Assembly: GCF_900116205.1 (NCBI RefSeq)
Contig: NZ_FOZS01000001.1
Span: forward strand, 124,001-188,000
DNA: 64,000 nucleotides
Source: Halostagnicola kamekurae
GTDB lineage: Archaea; Halobacteriota; Halobacteria; Halobacteriales; Natrialbaceae
Reading direction: 5' to 3'
The first letter of the stretch is position 1, and every line of letters starts with the position of its first letter. The notes beneath the pieces were generated by a model. That model did no database searches. It was not told the origin of the DNA and saw nothing but the letters and a program-made list of their open reading frames with translations. Both the position numbers and the translations under genes were made by a program. Below are positions 37,163 to 45,768 of the stretch, piece after piece.

Positions 37163-37495
37163 ATGACACCGATTCCAGCGGCGACGCGACTCTCGTTCGA
37201 CTACCTGACGCTCCTCTCGGTGACGCTCGTCGCGATCGGGTTGGCGCTGTTCATCGTGTTTCAGGCCTATCGCGGCTATCGCCACCACCAGAGCCGTCGA
37301 ATGCTGTTTCTCGCGACGGGATTGTTCCTGCTGACGATCGTTCCGTTCGCGTTCTCGATCGTCGTCGACTCGGCGGGGCAGCTAACGACGCTCGAACCTC
37401 GAGTCAGATCGTACTACCTCCCGATGGCGAGCCGGCTCAGCGAAGTCGGCGGACTCGGGTGTCTGCTCTATTCGCTGCTGATCGACGTCGAGTGA
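37163..37495 (+). CDS. DUF7521-like three-helix membrane protein
   Basis: A 110-aa protein (MTPIPAATRLSFDYLTLLSVTLVAIGLALFIVFQAYRGYR) with three membrane helices (~14-36, 46-68 and 90-108). Such proteins are commonly the second gene of an HTH pair in haloarchaea, as here. A paralogue without an HTH partner lies at 56792-57103. Biochemical function unknown. Confidence 0.75.
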   Translation: MTPIPAATRLSFDYLTLLSVTLVAIGLALFIVFQAYRGYRHHQSRRMLFLATGLFLLTIVPFAFSIVVDSAGQLTTLEPRVRSYYLPMASRLSEVGGLGCLLYSLLIDVE

Positions 37496-37525
37496 AGATC
37501 GTCACGTCCGGCGCGTGATGGACGT

Positions 37526-37672
37526 TTAGAGAAGCAGCGAAACGACCGCGAGCGCCAGAAAGATGAGCACGAGCCACTTCGCGATCGCCATCGTGAGCCC
37601 CGCGATCCCGTTGAGTCCGAAGAATCCTGCGAGTACCGCGACGACGAAGAACGTGAGCGCGAGTTCTAGCAT
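37526..37672 (-). CDS. DUF1328-like 48-aa two-helix membrane protein
   Basis: A small gene reading MLELALTFFVVAVLAGFFGL and then NGIAGLTMAIAKWLVLIFL, ending VVSLLL. Two hydrophobic helices with a central glycine-rich turn and length of 48 aa match the DUF1328/YtjA family of small stress-linked membrane proteins. It lies between the DUF7521 gene and aspartate kinase. No good TATA box was identified. Confidence 0.8.
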   Translation of the reverse strand: MLELALTFFVVAVLAGFFGLNGIAGLTMAIAKWLVLIFLALAVVSLLL

Positions 37673-37773
37673 GAATCGAACGTCGCCCCTCGCGGCAAAG
37701 TCACTTCTGCCAGACTATGCAAGCAGCGTGAAATTGACGCGAGCGTAAACGAGACGAGACGGGCGACCGAGAC

Positions 37774-38952
37774 CTAGAACAGGTCCTGCGTGATCTCTAA
37801 GGTTTCCTCGCGATCGTCCCAGTCGACGACGAGCGCGACGCTGGTCGCGCTCGTGATTATGTCCTGAAGGTTGATCCGGGCCTCTGCGAGCGGGTTGACG
37901 ATGTCGCTGATGATTCCCGGCTGGTTCGGCAGTTCGCCGCCGGTCACGCGAACGACGGCCATCGGCGAGTCGACGGTCACGCTCGAGAACTCGTCGCGAG
38001 CGATGACCTCGCGGTGGAGGATGTTCTCGGCTCGTTCGGCCTCCTCTTCGTCGATGTAGAACGTCACCGTGTCGACGCCGCTCGCGACGGCTTCGATGTT
38101 GACGTCGCTCTCACCGAGCGCTTGCGAGAGGTGCTGGAAGACTCCCGGCTGGTTCCGAATCGCCCGGCCCGCGACGGTGAGACAGGCGATCGGGCGCTCC
38201 CGGAGATCGACGAGGTTCTGGAACTCGCCTTCGATGCTCGTCCCGCCGCTGAGAAGGTCGCCGTGCTGGTAGTGGACGACTCGAACGTCGAGCGTGGTGT
38301 CCTTGTACGAAAGCGCGGAGGGAGCGACGACCTCGGCACCCCGGAACGAGAGGTTTCGAAGCTCGTCGACCGAGATCTCGCCGACGTTTCTGGCCCCTTC
38401 GACGACCCGCGGATCGCCCGTCATGACGCCCTCAACGTCGGTGACGATGACGACCTCGTCCGCGTCCATATACTTACCGAGCATGACGGCCGTCGTGTCG
38501 CTGCCGCCCCGACCGAGCGTGGTGATCGAGCCGTCGGTTCCCTCGGCGAGGAACCCGGTGATGACCGGGACGACGTCGTCGAGCGACTCGGCGACCTCGT
38601 AGGCGCGCCGTTGGGTCTCCTCGACGTCGACCTCGCCGTGCTCGTCCGTGATGATCGGCCAGTCCTCGCTGCCCGGCTCGAGGAATCGCGCCTCGATGCC
38701 GCGGGCCGAGAGCGCCGCCTTGAGCATCCGAACGGAGGTCCGTTCGCCCATGCTGACGATCTGGGCTCTGTCCTTGTCGCCCGTCTCGAAGGTGATGTCC
38801 TCGAGCAAGTCGTCGGTAGTCGATCCCATCGCGCTGGCGACGACGGCGATTTCGTGGCCGTCTTCGACCGCCGCGGCGACGGAGTCTGCGGCCCGGTTGA
38901 TTCGGTCGCCCGACCCCAGGCTGGTTCCCCCGAACTTCGCTACGACGCGCAT
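37774..38952 (-). CDS. lysC: Aspartate kinase
   Basis: First step of lysine, threonine and methionine synthesis: ATP plus aspartate gives aspartyl phosphate. 392 aa from ATG 38952 (MRVVAKFGGTSLGSGDRI, the nucleotide-binding start). Catalytic motifs are TLGRGGSDTTAVMLG and VVIVTDVEGVMTGDPR. Two ACT domains fill residues ~255-392 (CLTVAGRAIRNQPGVFQHLS and VVRVTGGELPNQPGIISDIV), as in feedback-regulated enzymes. The frame continues 77 codons upstream with non-conserved sequence, excluded. Confidence 0.95.
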   Translation of the reverse strand: MRVVAKFGGTSLGSGDRINRAADSVAAAVEDGHEIAVVASAMGSTTDDLLEDITFETGDKDRAQIVSMGERTSVRMLKAALSARGIEARFLEPGSEDWPIITDEHGEVDVEETQRRAYEVAESLDDVVPVITGFLAEGTDGSITTLGRGGSDTTAVMLGKYMDADEVVIVTDVEGVMTGDPRVVEGARNVGEISVDELRNLSFRGAEVVAPSALSYKDTTLDVRVVHYQHGDLLSGGTSIEGEFQNLVDLRERPIACLTVAGRAIRNQPGVFQHLSQALGESDVNIEAVASGVDTVTFYIDEEEAERAENILHREVIARDEFSSVTVDSPMAVVRVTGGELPNQPGIISDIVNPLAEARINLQDIITSATSVALVVDWDDREETLEITQDLF

Positions 38953-39156
38953 AGAGACACCCCACAATCGACGTGAGTGGCCGTGGTTCTGCTCATGTGC
39001 CAGTCCATTACAAGAGCGAGCAAATAACTGTGTCCCATCGATCTCATTTTTACTTCCGATCGCATCGGTGCGTTCGAATCCGTCCGAACGGGGTCGATTC
39101 GGTAGGGTACTCGAGCGGACTGGGCGATTGCGGGCGCGGGTGAGCCGCCGGGCGAG

Positions 39157-39164
39157 ATTTATAG
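39157..39164 (+). promoter_or_regulatory. TATA box for the gene at 39190
   Basis: ATTTATAG lies 26-33 bases upstream of ATG 39190, the position expected for a leaderless transcript. Confidence 0.65.
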
Positions 39165-39189
39165 TAGTGCAAGCCATTACCACACACTA

Positions 39190-39633
39190 ATGAACATACG
39201 CGACGCACTCGAGGCCGATGCCGATGCACTTGCGTCCATCGCTGACTCGCCGACTGACGTGATGCGAAACCTCGTACACGATCGGACGGTACGCGTCGCC
39301 GAAGACGGCACCCACGATCCGAACGCCGACGTCCGGACCGGCGACACGCAGTATGACGAGTCGAACCCGGAGGACCTCCTCGGATTCGTCAGCTTCGACG
39401 CGAAAGGCGAGACGGTCCACGTCACCCAGATCGGCGGCACGGACGACGCCTGCGTCGAACTGCTGGCCGAGCCGGTCCGGTTCGCGGAGGGCGAATCGAT
39501 GACCGTCGAGCTCCTGATCCCGCCGGAGGCCGACGGCGTCAAAGCCGCCGCCGACGAACTCGGGTTCCGAAACTGCGGCTCTGGTCCCCGTTTCGAGAAC
39601 GCCCGCACGGAGAAGTTCCGACTCGAGCCCTGA
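39190..39633 (+). CDS. GNAT-like small protein
   Basis: A 147-aa protein starting MNIRDALEADADALASIADSP, with DLLGFVSFDAKGETVHVTQIGG as a central sheet and AADELGFRNCGSGPRFE near the end. The pattern resembles the N-acetyltransferase fold, but the acetyl-CoA-binding motif is weak, so catalysis is uncertain. Divergent from lysC by 237 bp. Confidence 0.7.
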   Translation: MNIRDALEADADALASIADSPTDVMRNLVHDRTVRVAEDGTHDPNADVRTGDTQYDESNPEDLLGFVSFDAKGETVHVTQIGGTDDACVELLAEPVRFAEGESMTVELLIPPEADGVKAAADELGFRNCGSGPRFENARTEKFRLEP

Positions 39634-39674
39634 TACAACCGAAATTGGGCTCGAGTCGAAGGGCCAACGGGCAG

Positions 39675-39800
39675 GATTCGACTCGAGTCGACTCGTGGCG
39701 GAGTTAGGGTTCGATCTCGAGCCGAGTCGTGACGGAATCGGGACTCGGTTTCGAGTCGAATGGTGGTAGAGTCAGGCCTCGGTTTCGACTCGAGGGCGAA
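39675..39800. repeat. Degenerate repeats rich in TCGACTCGAG
   Basis: About four imperfect units of 33-40 bp, each with a TTCGA-CTCGAG-like core, beginning near 39677, 39710, 39750 and 39784. They fill the gap between two convergent genes. Function unknown. Confidence 0.5.
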
Positions 39801-39830
39801 TAGCGTCGTTCCGCATCTCGGGGTCGCTTC

Positions 39831-41480
39831 TTAGCTAAACTTCTGGACGGTCACGTCGAGCGTGTCGAGGTCGACGATGGGCGCGTAGCCGGCGTCGGGA
39901 TCGATGTTGACGCTCTTCTGGAACTCCGTCTGGGCCTGCCAACACCCGGAGTTGATCGCAAGCACGTTGTGGTACTTGCCGAAGCCGAGTTTGTGGACGT
40001 GGCCGGTGTGGAAAATGTCGGGGACGTCTTCGATGATCAGGTAATCTTCCTTCTCGGGAGCGAGCCTCGTGTGGCCGCCGAACTGGGGAGCGACGTGGCG
40101 CTTTTTGAGGAGCTGGTACATCGCTTTGTGCGGCTCGTCGTAATTGGCCTTCTCCTCGGGCAGTTCAGCGATCACTTCGTCGAGACTGACCCCGTGGTAC
40201 ATCAGGACCGAGACCCCCTCGAGAGTGACCGTCGAGGGGTTGCTCACGATCTGCGGGTCGTGTGCGGACATGATGTTTCGCAACCGTTCGTCGAATCCAG
40301 GTTGGGGTTCCGCGAGTCTGACCGCGTCGTGGTTGCCCGGAATCATGACGATATCCAGATCACCTGGCACTCGCTTGAGGTGCTCGTTGAACGCCTCGTA
40401 CTGGTCGTAGATGTCGACGATGTCGAGTTCCTCGTCCTGATCCGGATAGACGCCGACGCCCTCGACCATGTCGCCGGCGAGCAACAGATACTCGACGTGC
40501 TGGGCTTCCGCCGTATGCAGCCAGTCGGCGAACCGATTCCAGGCGTCCGCCATGAACTCCTGGCTGCCCACGTGAACGTCGCTGATGAGCGCAGCCTGGA
40601 CGTGGCGATTCGCGGTCGACGGCTCGTACGTCCGCGGCACGTCCGGAAACGACATCGAATCGACGAATGCGATGCCCGAATCGTCCGCCAGCGTCCCCTC
40701 CATCGCCAGCACCTCGTCGCAGAGCAACTCCTCGACGAGGCCGGCGTACTCCCTGTCTTTCATCACGAGCCACGGGAACGTCCCGGTCGCGTCCTCGAGT
40801 TCGATCAGCCAGTGCCCGCTCGCGGTCGAGCGGATGTCGTTGACGAGTCCGACCATCGCCGCCTCGCTCCCGCCCGGCATGCTCTGGATAGCGGAGGCCG
40901 GACGGTGGTTGAACCGACCGCGGAGTTTCGACCCCAACCGCTCGAGTCGGTCGCGAAAGACGGCGACGAAATCCTTGTACTCGCCCGTCCCCGTGCTCTC
41001 GCCGGTCATGTCGTTCGCGATCTCGAGCGACCGACTCGAGGCGTCGCCAGCTCGATCGAAACGATCGGTAGACCCCATCGTTTCGACTGGAGAATCGGTC
41101 TTCGAACTGGACGACGTCCGGGATGAATCTCCAGTTGAAACAGAGGGGTCGTCCAGCGGCGCGTCCGTGGGATCGTTTGCACCGCTCGAACGATCGTGTC
41201 CGATCGAGTCGCTCGGGGACGCCGGTGAATCGCTCGACGCTGGCGGGGAGTCGCTCGAGCGTGACGACGATTCGCCGGAAGCCGATTCGGACTCCTCGAG
41301 AACCGATCGAACGTGCTCCGAGCGCACGACAAGCGTCCCCTCGGGGAGCGCGTCGACGACCCGCTCGAGGGTCGGCTGTGGTCGCTCCGCGGCGGCGATG
41401 AGGGTCACGGCCTCGCGCTCTGCGTTGTACCCGCGGGTGGTCAACTCGCTGACGATCCGGGCCGGACCCTCGAGTGGCAC
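39831..41480 (-). CDS. polB: DNA polymerase D (family D) small subunit DP1
   Basis: Replicative archaeal polymerase subunit with 3'-5' exonuclease activity, 549 aa. N-terminal helical region ~1-58; disordered Ser/Asp-rich insertion ~60-170; OB fold near MVGLVNDIRSTASGHWLIELEDATGTFPWLVM; then a calcineurin-like phosphoesterase with all metal motifs: ALISDVHVGSQEF, LLAGDMVEGV, IPGNHDAVR, YHGVS, FGGHTRLAP and FHTGHVHKLG. The disordered segment contains two sequences resembling origin boxes (41072-41092 and 41128-41150). No intein is present. Confidence 0.94.
   Translation of the reverse strand: MPLEGPARIVSELTTRGYNAEREAVTLIAAAERPQPTLERVVDALPEGTLVVRSEHVRSVLEESESASGESSSRSSDSPPASSDSPASPSDSIGHDRSSGANDPTDAPLDDPSVSTGDSSRTSSSSKTDSPVETMGSTDRFDRAGDASSRSLEIANDMTGESTGTGEYKDFVAVFRDRLERLGSKLRGRFNHRPASAIQSMPGGSEAAMVGLVNDIRSTASGHWLIELEDATGTFPWLVMKDREYAGLVEELLCDEVLAMEGTLADDSGIAFVDSMSFPDVPRTYEPSTANRHVQAALISDVHVGSQEFMADAWNRFADWLHTAEAQHVEYLLLAGDMVEGVGVYPDQDEELDIVDIYDQYEAFNEHLKRVPGDLDIVMIPGNHDAVRLAEPQPGFDERLRNIMSAHDPQIVSNPSTVTLEGVSVLMYHGVSLDEVIAELPEEKANYDEPHKAMYQLLKKRHVAPQFGGHTRLAPEKEDYLIIEDVPDIFHTGHVHKLGFGKYHNVLAINSGCWQAQTEFQKSVNIDPDAGYAPIVDLDTLDVTVQKFS
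41072..41092 (-). promoter_or_regulatory. ORB-like element inside the DP1 coding sequence
   Basis: The minus strand reads CTCCAGTCGAAACGATGGGG, against CTCCAGTCGAAACGAAGGGG in ORB3 of oriC at 45714-45740. The first 14 bases are identical and the G4 block is kept. It encodes SPVETMG in the disordered region of DP1. Protein binding is not shown. Confidence 0.45.
41128..41150 (+). promoter_or_regulatory. Second ORB-like element inside the DP1 coding sequence, opposite orientation
   Basis: The plus strand reads CTCCAGTTGAAACAGAGGGG from 41129, about 19 of 23 matching ORB3 over the whole box. It is read antisense by the DP1 gene (PSVSTG), so amino-acid similarity cannot explain it. With the element at 41072 it forms a divergent pair separated by 35 bp, the same relative orientation as ORB2 and ORB3. 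Confidence 0.4.
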
Positions 41481-41603
41481 ACGATTCGCATTCGCGAGTG
41501 GCGAGAAAAGGATGACGGATCGGCGGTCTCCAACTGCCCGTCGGCCGGCCCTGTCTGACCCGAGGGGGAAAGTTGATACACGGTCCTCGCAAAATGAGAT
41601 TCA

Positions 41604-42848
41604 ATGGGCGATGGCGACGGCAACGACGGCTACGACGACCGAGACCGAACTGGTTCGTCGTCCGAGTCAGACGACTATCGCGAACCGAAAAACAGGGGCG
41701 AATCTGAAAACGGCATCGAGGATCATGGGAACGGTGCTGACGACCTCGAAAGCGGCGCTGACGACCCCGGAAACGGTGCCGACGAGTCCGCACACGCCAG
41801 CGACGAACTCGAGAACGACACCCACGACTTCGAGAGTGGCGGCGATGGCTTCGAACACGGCGGCGACGGCTTCGAACACGGCGGCGACGGTTCCGAATCC
41901 AGCGGCGATGGGCTTGAGCACGGCAGCGATGCCGCCGGCAATCGCGGTGGCGAACCCGAACGAGACGACCTGGAATCTCGTCGAGCGACTGCCGACGGAT
42001 TCGACGGTTCGGACGACCGCACGGTCTCGAGGGGTGGCTCGAGCGCTTCGAGTGGGTCAGAGAACGCTCGAGGCGAATCGGCGGATGGAGTAACGATCGA
42101 GGACGACGGTCTCTTCCGGTGGTTCTTGAAGACGGACGACGGGACAGTCATGATGGTCAGAGACGTCCTGACGAGCGTCGCGATCGTCGCAGCGATCGGC
42201 CTCGTGCTGTTCGCCGTCAGCGGCATCTGGCCTCCACTGGTCGCCGTCGAGAGCGGGAGCATGCATCCGAATATGCAGGAGGGAGACCTGATCTTCGTCG
42301 TCGGCGAGGATCGGTTCGTTGGCGAGAACCCGGTCGACGGAACCGGCGTCGTCACGCTCGAGAACGGGCAAGAAAGCGGCTACGACAAGTTCGGAAAGGC
42401 CGGCGATGTCGTCGTGTTTCAGCCGGGCGGGAACGAGAGAGCCACGCCGGTGATACACAGAGCCCACTTCTGGGTCGAGGAGGGAGACAACTGGGTCGAA
42501 CAGGCGGATCCGGCGATCATCGGCGAGGATACGACCTGTAGCGAGGTCGAATCGTGCCCCGCGGACCACGCCGGGTTCATCACGAAAGGAGACCACAACA
42601 GCGGCTACGACCAGCAGACCGGTCTCGGTGCGAGCTCCGACGAAATCGTCAAACCCGAGTGGATCACCGGCAAGGCGTCGTTCCGAATCCCGTGGCTCGG
42701 AAACATCCGCCTGCTGTTCGATAAGTACCTGTTCGGTGCGGTCGGCGGGACCGTCGCCCCGCAGGCGGTCGCCGGCATTTCGGCCGGTGCCGGCAGCGTC
42801 GCCGGTGCCGTGACCGTGGCGGGAAAACGCTGGTCCGATCGAAACTGA
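41604..42848 (+). CDS. sec11: Signal peptidase I (archaeal/ER type) with long acidic N-terminal extension
   Basis: Removes signal peptides from Sec-exported proteins; 414 aa, about twice the usual catalytic size. Residues 1-165 are disordered and rich in Asp, Gly, Ser and Glu, with repeats GFEHGGDGFEHGGDGSESSG. A membrane helix (~183-210, VLTSVAIVAAIGLVLFAVSG) comes next. The catalytic Ser is in VAVESGSMHPNMQEGDL and the second catalytic residue is the His in ITKGDHNSGYDQ. That Ser/His arrangement is the archaeal/ER type and not the bacterial Ser/Lys type. A C-terminal membrane segment (~387-405) ends the protein. Confidence 0.9.
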   Translation: MGDGDGNDGYDDRDRTGSSSESDDYREPKNRGESENGIEDHGNGADDLESGADDPGNGADESAHASDELENDTHDFESGGDGFEHGGDGFEHGGDGSESSGDGLEHGSDAAGNRGGEPERDDLESRRATADGFDGSDDRTVSRGGSSASSGSENARGESADGVTIEDDGLFRWFLKTDDGTVMMVRDVLTSVAIVAAIGLVLFAVSGIWPPLVAVESGSMHPNMQEGDLIFVVGEDRFVGENPVDGTGVVTLENGQESGYDKFGKAGDVVVFQPGGNERATPVIHRAHFWVEEGDNWVEQADPAIIGEDTTCSEVESCPADHAGFITKGDHNSGYDQQTGLGASSDEIVKPEWITGKASFRIPWLGNIRLLFDKYLFGAVGGTVAPQAVAGISAGAGSVAGAVTVAGKRWSDRN

Positions 42849-42944
42849 ATCACGACGGCTTTCTGCGGAGAAACGAGGGTCTCGAGGAGTGATCGAGAGC
42901 AAACGTCCGGACTCGAGGAGCGATCGCGAGGAAACTTCAGGGAG

Positions 42945-45065
42945 CTAGTTCTCGAATCGGGCCTGCACGAATGGCTGGATGTCGTCGATGTCGCTCAGAC
43001 GCGAGTCGCTCAGTAAGACGGCCTCCGTCTCTTCGAGTGGAACCGAGAGGCTGATCTCCTTGGTTCGGCCGTAGCGTCCCTTCGAGACGACGACCGCGTT
43101 GACGATCCCGAGCATGTCGAGTTCGCTGATGAGGTCCGTCACGCGCCGCTGGGTGAGGACGTCCGCGTCGATCTCCTCACAGAGGCGCTTGTAAATGTTG
43201 AACACTTCTCCCGTGTTGATGCTCTGGACGCCGTGTTTCTCGAGCGAGATGATCGAGAAGAGGACGAGTTTGCTCTGGGTGGGGAGGGTCCGAACGACCT
43301 CGACGACCCGATCGAGTTCGATCTTGTCCTGGGCCTGCCGGACGTGTTCCTCGACGATGGTCTCTGACTGGGACCGCTCGGCGAGTTCGCCCGCCGTCCG
43401 AAGGAGATCCAGTGCGCGCCGCGCGTCGCCGTGTTCCTGTGCGGCGAAGGCCGCACACAGCGGGATGACGTCGCCCGAGAGCGCTCCGCCTTTGAACGCG
43501 ACCTCCGAGCGGTGCTGGAGGATATCGCGCAACTGGTTCGCGTCGTAGGGCGGGAAGACGATCTCCTCTTCGCCGAGACTCGACTTCACGCGCGGGTCGA
43601 GAAAGTCGGTGAACTTCAGGTCGTTCGAGATGCCGATGATCGAGACTCGAGAGTTATCGAGTTCCGAATTCATCCGCGAGAGGTTATAGAGCGTGTCGTC
43701 GCCGCTTTTCTCGACGAGTTTATCGATCTCGTCGAGCATGATGACCACGACCCGTTCGGAGTAATCGACCGCGTCGAAAAAGACGCTGTAAACGCGGTCG
43801 GTCGGCCAGCCGGTCATCGGTACCTCCTCGAAGGATTCCTTGTCTTCCTCGAGTTCCTCCATTCGATCCTCGATGTCCTCGAGCGAGTCGAACGGCGTCG
43901 CCTCGAGCGGATGCTCGATAGAGCCGGTCGACGACCCGTCGCCACTGGACTCGAACCCCTCCGTTTCGACTGGAGAATCGCCCGACGTGAAGTCGACGTT
44001 AGAGTCAGCAGAACCGTGGTCACCAGCGGACGAAGACGGATCGGCGGACGAAGCCGGATCCGTGGTACCAGAAGTCCGATCGACTTCTGTGCTCGCGTGT
44101 GCGCGCGGAGAAGAGTTTTGGTGGCTCGTTTCTTCTTGCGAGGTCGTTGCACTCGCCGGATCAGGCGATTTCTCCGAATTCGTGCTATCCACCGCGGATA
44201 TACTGGTCTGTTCTGTCGCCGCATCCGCTGATTCGACTGTGTCGTCTCGGTCCGGCGAGTCGGTCGTTGGTTCTCGAGTTCCCGACGGAGCAGTATCGGA
44301 GTCGATCGAACCACGAGCGTCGGAGGCGTTCGAGGCGTCGCCGTCGATCGCGTTCGAAGCGCCGTCATCGACCGCGGTCGAATCAGCTGCGTGTGAATTC
44401 GTCGCCGATCCGCTAGTCGTTTCTTCCTCCGCTTCGGTGGTCGTGTTCGATCCAGCGGTTGGGTCGAGTTCCGTCTGATGCTGTGGACTCGAGGTGTCGC
44501 CGGAGGACTGCTCGTCTCCCGCGTCTGTATCGTGATCTCGATCGAACTCCTCGACCGAATCGACGAGTGATCGGAGCTCGTCGAGTCGCGTCTCGATTCG
44601 CTTTTCGTTCTCTTCGATGAACTTGTTCGCGAGTTGTGCGAGGACTCGATACTGAGTGTCGGTCACTTCGCAGTTGATATACTCGACGTCGCAGGGAACG
44701 CTGTACTTCGAGGACGTGCTCTCGAGTTCCTTGCTCACGAACTTCGCGCTCGCGGTCTTTCCCGTTCCCGTCTTGCCGTAGATCAGAATGTTCGACGGGG
44801 TTTCCCCACGTAGCGCAGCGACGAGAATAGTCGCCATCTTGTTGATCTGATCGCTGCGATGGGGAAGCTCGTGTGGCGTGTACGACGGTCTGAGGACTTC
44901 CTTGTTCTCGAAGATAGGTTCGCCGCTCAACAGATCGTCGAACAGACCCTGGTTCGGCTCGTCATCGCCGAGATTGGATCCTTTCAGCTCGGTAGAGAAC
45001 CCGTCCGGGCCTCCGAGCTCGACGTTGCGGTCCGAATCCGTCATATCTAGGTCGTCGTCAGACAT
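42945..45065 (-). CDS. orc1: Orc1/Cdc6 origin-binding initiator with large disordered insertion
   Basis: AAA+ initiator that binds ORB elements and starts chromosome replication; 706 aa from ATG 45065 (MSDDDLDM), against roughly 400 for archaeal Orc1 without insertion. Walker A is IYGKTGTGKTASAK (~92-104) and Walker B is VVIMLDEIDKL (~435-446). Between them, about residues 170-382 form an Asp/Ser/Thr/Glu/Ala-rich disordered insertion. Sensor and lid follow (IIGISNDLKFTDFLDPRV, HGDARRALDLLRTAGELAE), then a C-terminal winged helix (LTQRRVTDLISELDMLGIV). It is transcribed away from the adjoining oriC, with ORB1 12 bp from the start, suggesting autoregulation. Confidence 0.95.
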   Translation of the reverse strand: MSDDDLDMTDSDRNVELGGPDGFSTELKGSNLGDDEPNQGLFDDLLSGEPIFENKEVLRPSYTPHELPHRSDQINKMATILVAALRGETPSNILIYGKTGTGKTASAKFVSKELESTSSKYSVPCDVEYINCEVTDTQYRVLAQLANKFIEENEKRIETRLDELRSLVDSVEEFDRDHDTDAGDEQSSGDTSSPQHQTELDPTAGSNTTTEAEEETTSGSATNSHAADSTAVDDGASNAIDGDASNASDARGSIDSDTAPSGTREPTTDSPDRDDTVESADAATEQTSISAVDSTNSEKSPDPASATTSQEETSHQNSSPRAHASTEVDRTSGTTDPASSADPSSSAGDHGSADSNVDFTSGDSPVETEGFESSGDGSSTGSIEHPLEATPFDSLEDIEDRMEELEEDKESFEEVPMTGWPTDRVYSVFFDAVDYSERVVVIMLDEIDKLVEKSGDDTLYNLSRMNSELDNSRVSIIGISNDLKFTDFLDPRVKSSLGEEEIVFPPYDANQLRDILQHRSEVAFKGGALSGDVIPLCAAFAAQEHGDARRALDLLRTAGELAERSQSETIVEEHVRQAQDKIELDRVVEVVRTLPTQSKLVLFSIISLEKHGVQSINTGEVFNIYKRLCEEIDADVLTQRRVTDLISELDMLGIVNAVVVSKGRYGRTKEISLSVPLEETEAVLLSDSRLSDIDDIQPFVQARFEN
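43954..43975 (-). promoter_or_regulatory. ORB-like element inside the orc1 coding sequence
   Basis: The minus strand reads CTCCAGTCGAAACGGAGGGG, matching ORB3 at 14 consecutive bases plus the G4 block (20 of 23 over the box). It lies in the disordered insertion, encoding SPVETEGF, with the unusual Ser codon TCT just before. An Orc1 site within orc1 is inferred only from sequence. Confidence 0.45.
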
Positions 45066-45076
45066 TCCTCGTTCGT

Positions 45077-45100
45077 ACACCCCGTCATTTCAAGTGGAAC
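45077..45100 (-). promoter_or_regulatory. Origin recognition box ORB1
   Basis: The minus strand reads GTTCCACTTGAAATGACGGG followed by GTGT. It is adjacent to the orc1 start and probably binds Orc1 both for origin function and for autoregulation. Confidence 0.75.
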
Positions 45101-45350
45101 GTGACTCGAGCGCGATCTATTGTGGCCCGTACGAGCCTGAAAGAAGCCATTCGAGCGTACGAGTTCGCGATCGGAGTCCAGTTGATGCAAACGAACCAGA
45201 GGAACACCTAGCTATTAAATTCTTCCCTTCGGTCTCCAAGAACTGTTGGGAGTTTGTCCGTTCGGAGATCTCGAACGGTTTCGAATGGATTGGATAAATA
45301 GTGAGAGAACATAGCACGCGAGAAAACATAGCACATTGGACTGTGCGGAA

Positions 45351-45380
45351 ACCCCCCACCCCTTCGTTTCAGGTGGAAAC
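45351..45380 (-). promoter_or_regulatory. Origin recognition box ORB2
   Basis: The minus strand reads GTTTCCACCTGAAACGAAGG then GGTGGGG, the closest match in the window to the haloarchaeal ORB consensus. It is followed on the inner side by a G-run-rich stretch at 45388-45410. Confidence 0.9.
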
Positions 45381-45461
45381 GGTTCCGAGAGGGGGTGGGT
45401 GGGAGGGGGGATTGAATATGGGAAGATTCAAGTTGGTAACACAGAAACAGTATCCGCAGAA

Positions 45462-45768
45462 CTAGCAAAACTAGTAATTTACTAGAGTTAGATTAATCAA
45501 CGCTAGTGTTTACTAGAAAGCGGACTCTATAGCAACTCAGTTACTAGAACGGCCGGATCTCCGCTTTCGTTTTTCGAACGGCCCTCTTTCCCCACGAATC
45601 CCCTCCAAATCCTACTTAGAACTCTTCTCTCGGCTATTTCTCCGTCTCTCGCTCGAGTTTGCACTCGGATCATCCCGTTTTCCACCGATCCGCCACCCTC
45701 CCTGATTCGCGATCTCCAGTCGAAACGAAGGGGTGGGGGATCAGCCGCTTATACTAGTATGGTTCTAG
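45462..45768. other. CTAG cluster in the origin's AT-rich core
   Basis: CTAG occurs at 45462, 45471, 45482, 45503, 45513, 45544, 45754 and 45765: eight copies in 307 bp, most as ACTAG. Further copies are at 45208 and 46293. Elsewhere in the window CTAG appears roughly once per 2 kb by eye. CTAG is known to be depleted in haloarchaeal genomes and to be methylated in several of them. Confidence 0.85.
45714..45740 (+). promoter_or_regulatory. Origin recognition box ORB3
   Basis: The plus strand reads CTCCAGTCGAAACGAAGGGG followed by TGGGGGA, in the orientation opposite to ORB2. It closes the AT-rich core on the right side. Confidence 0.85.
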
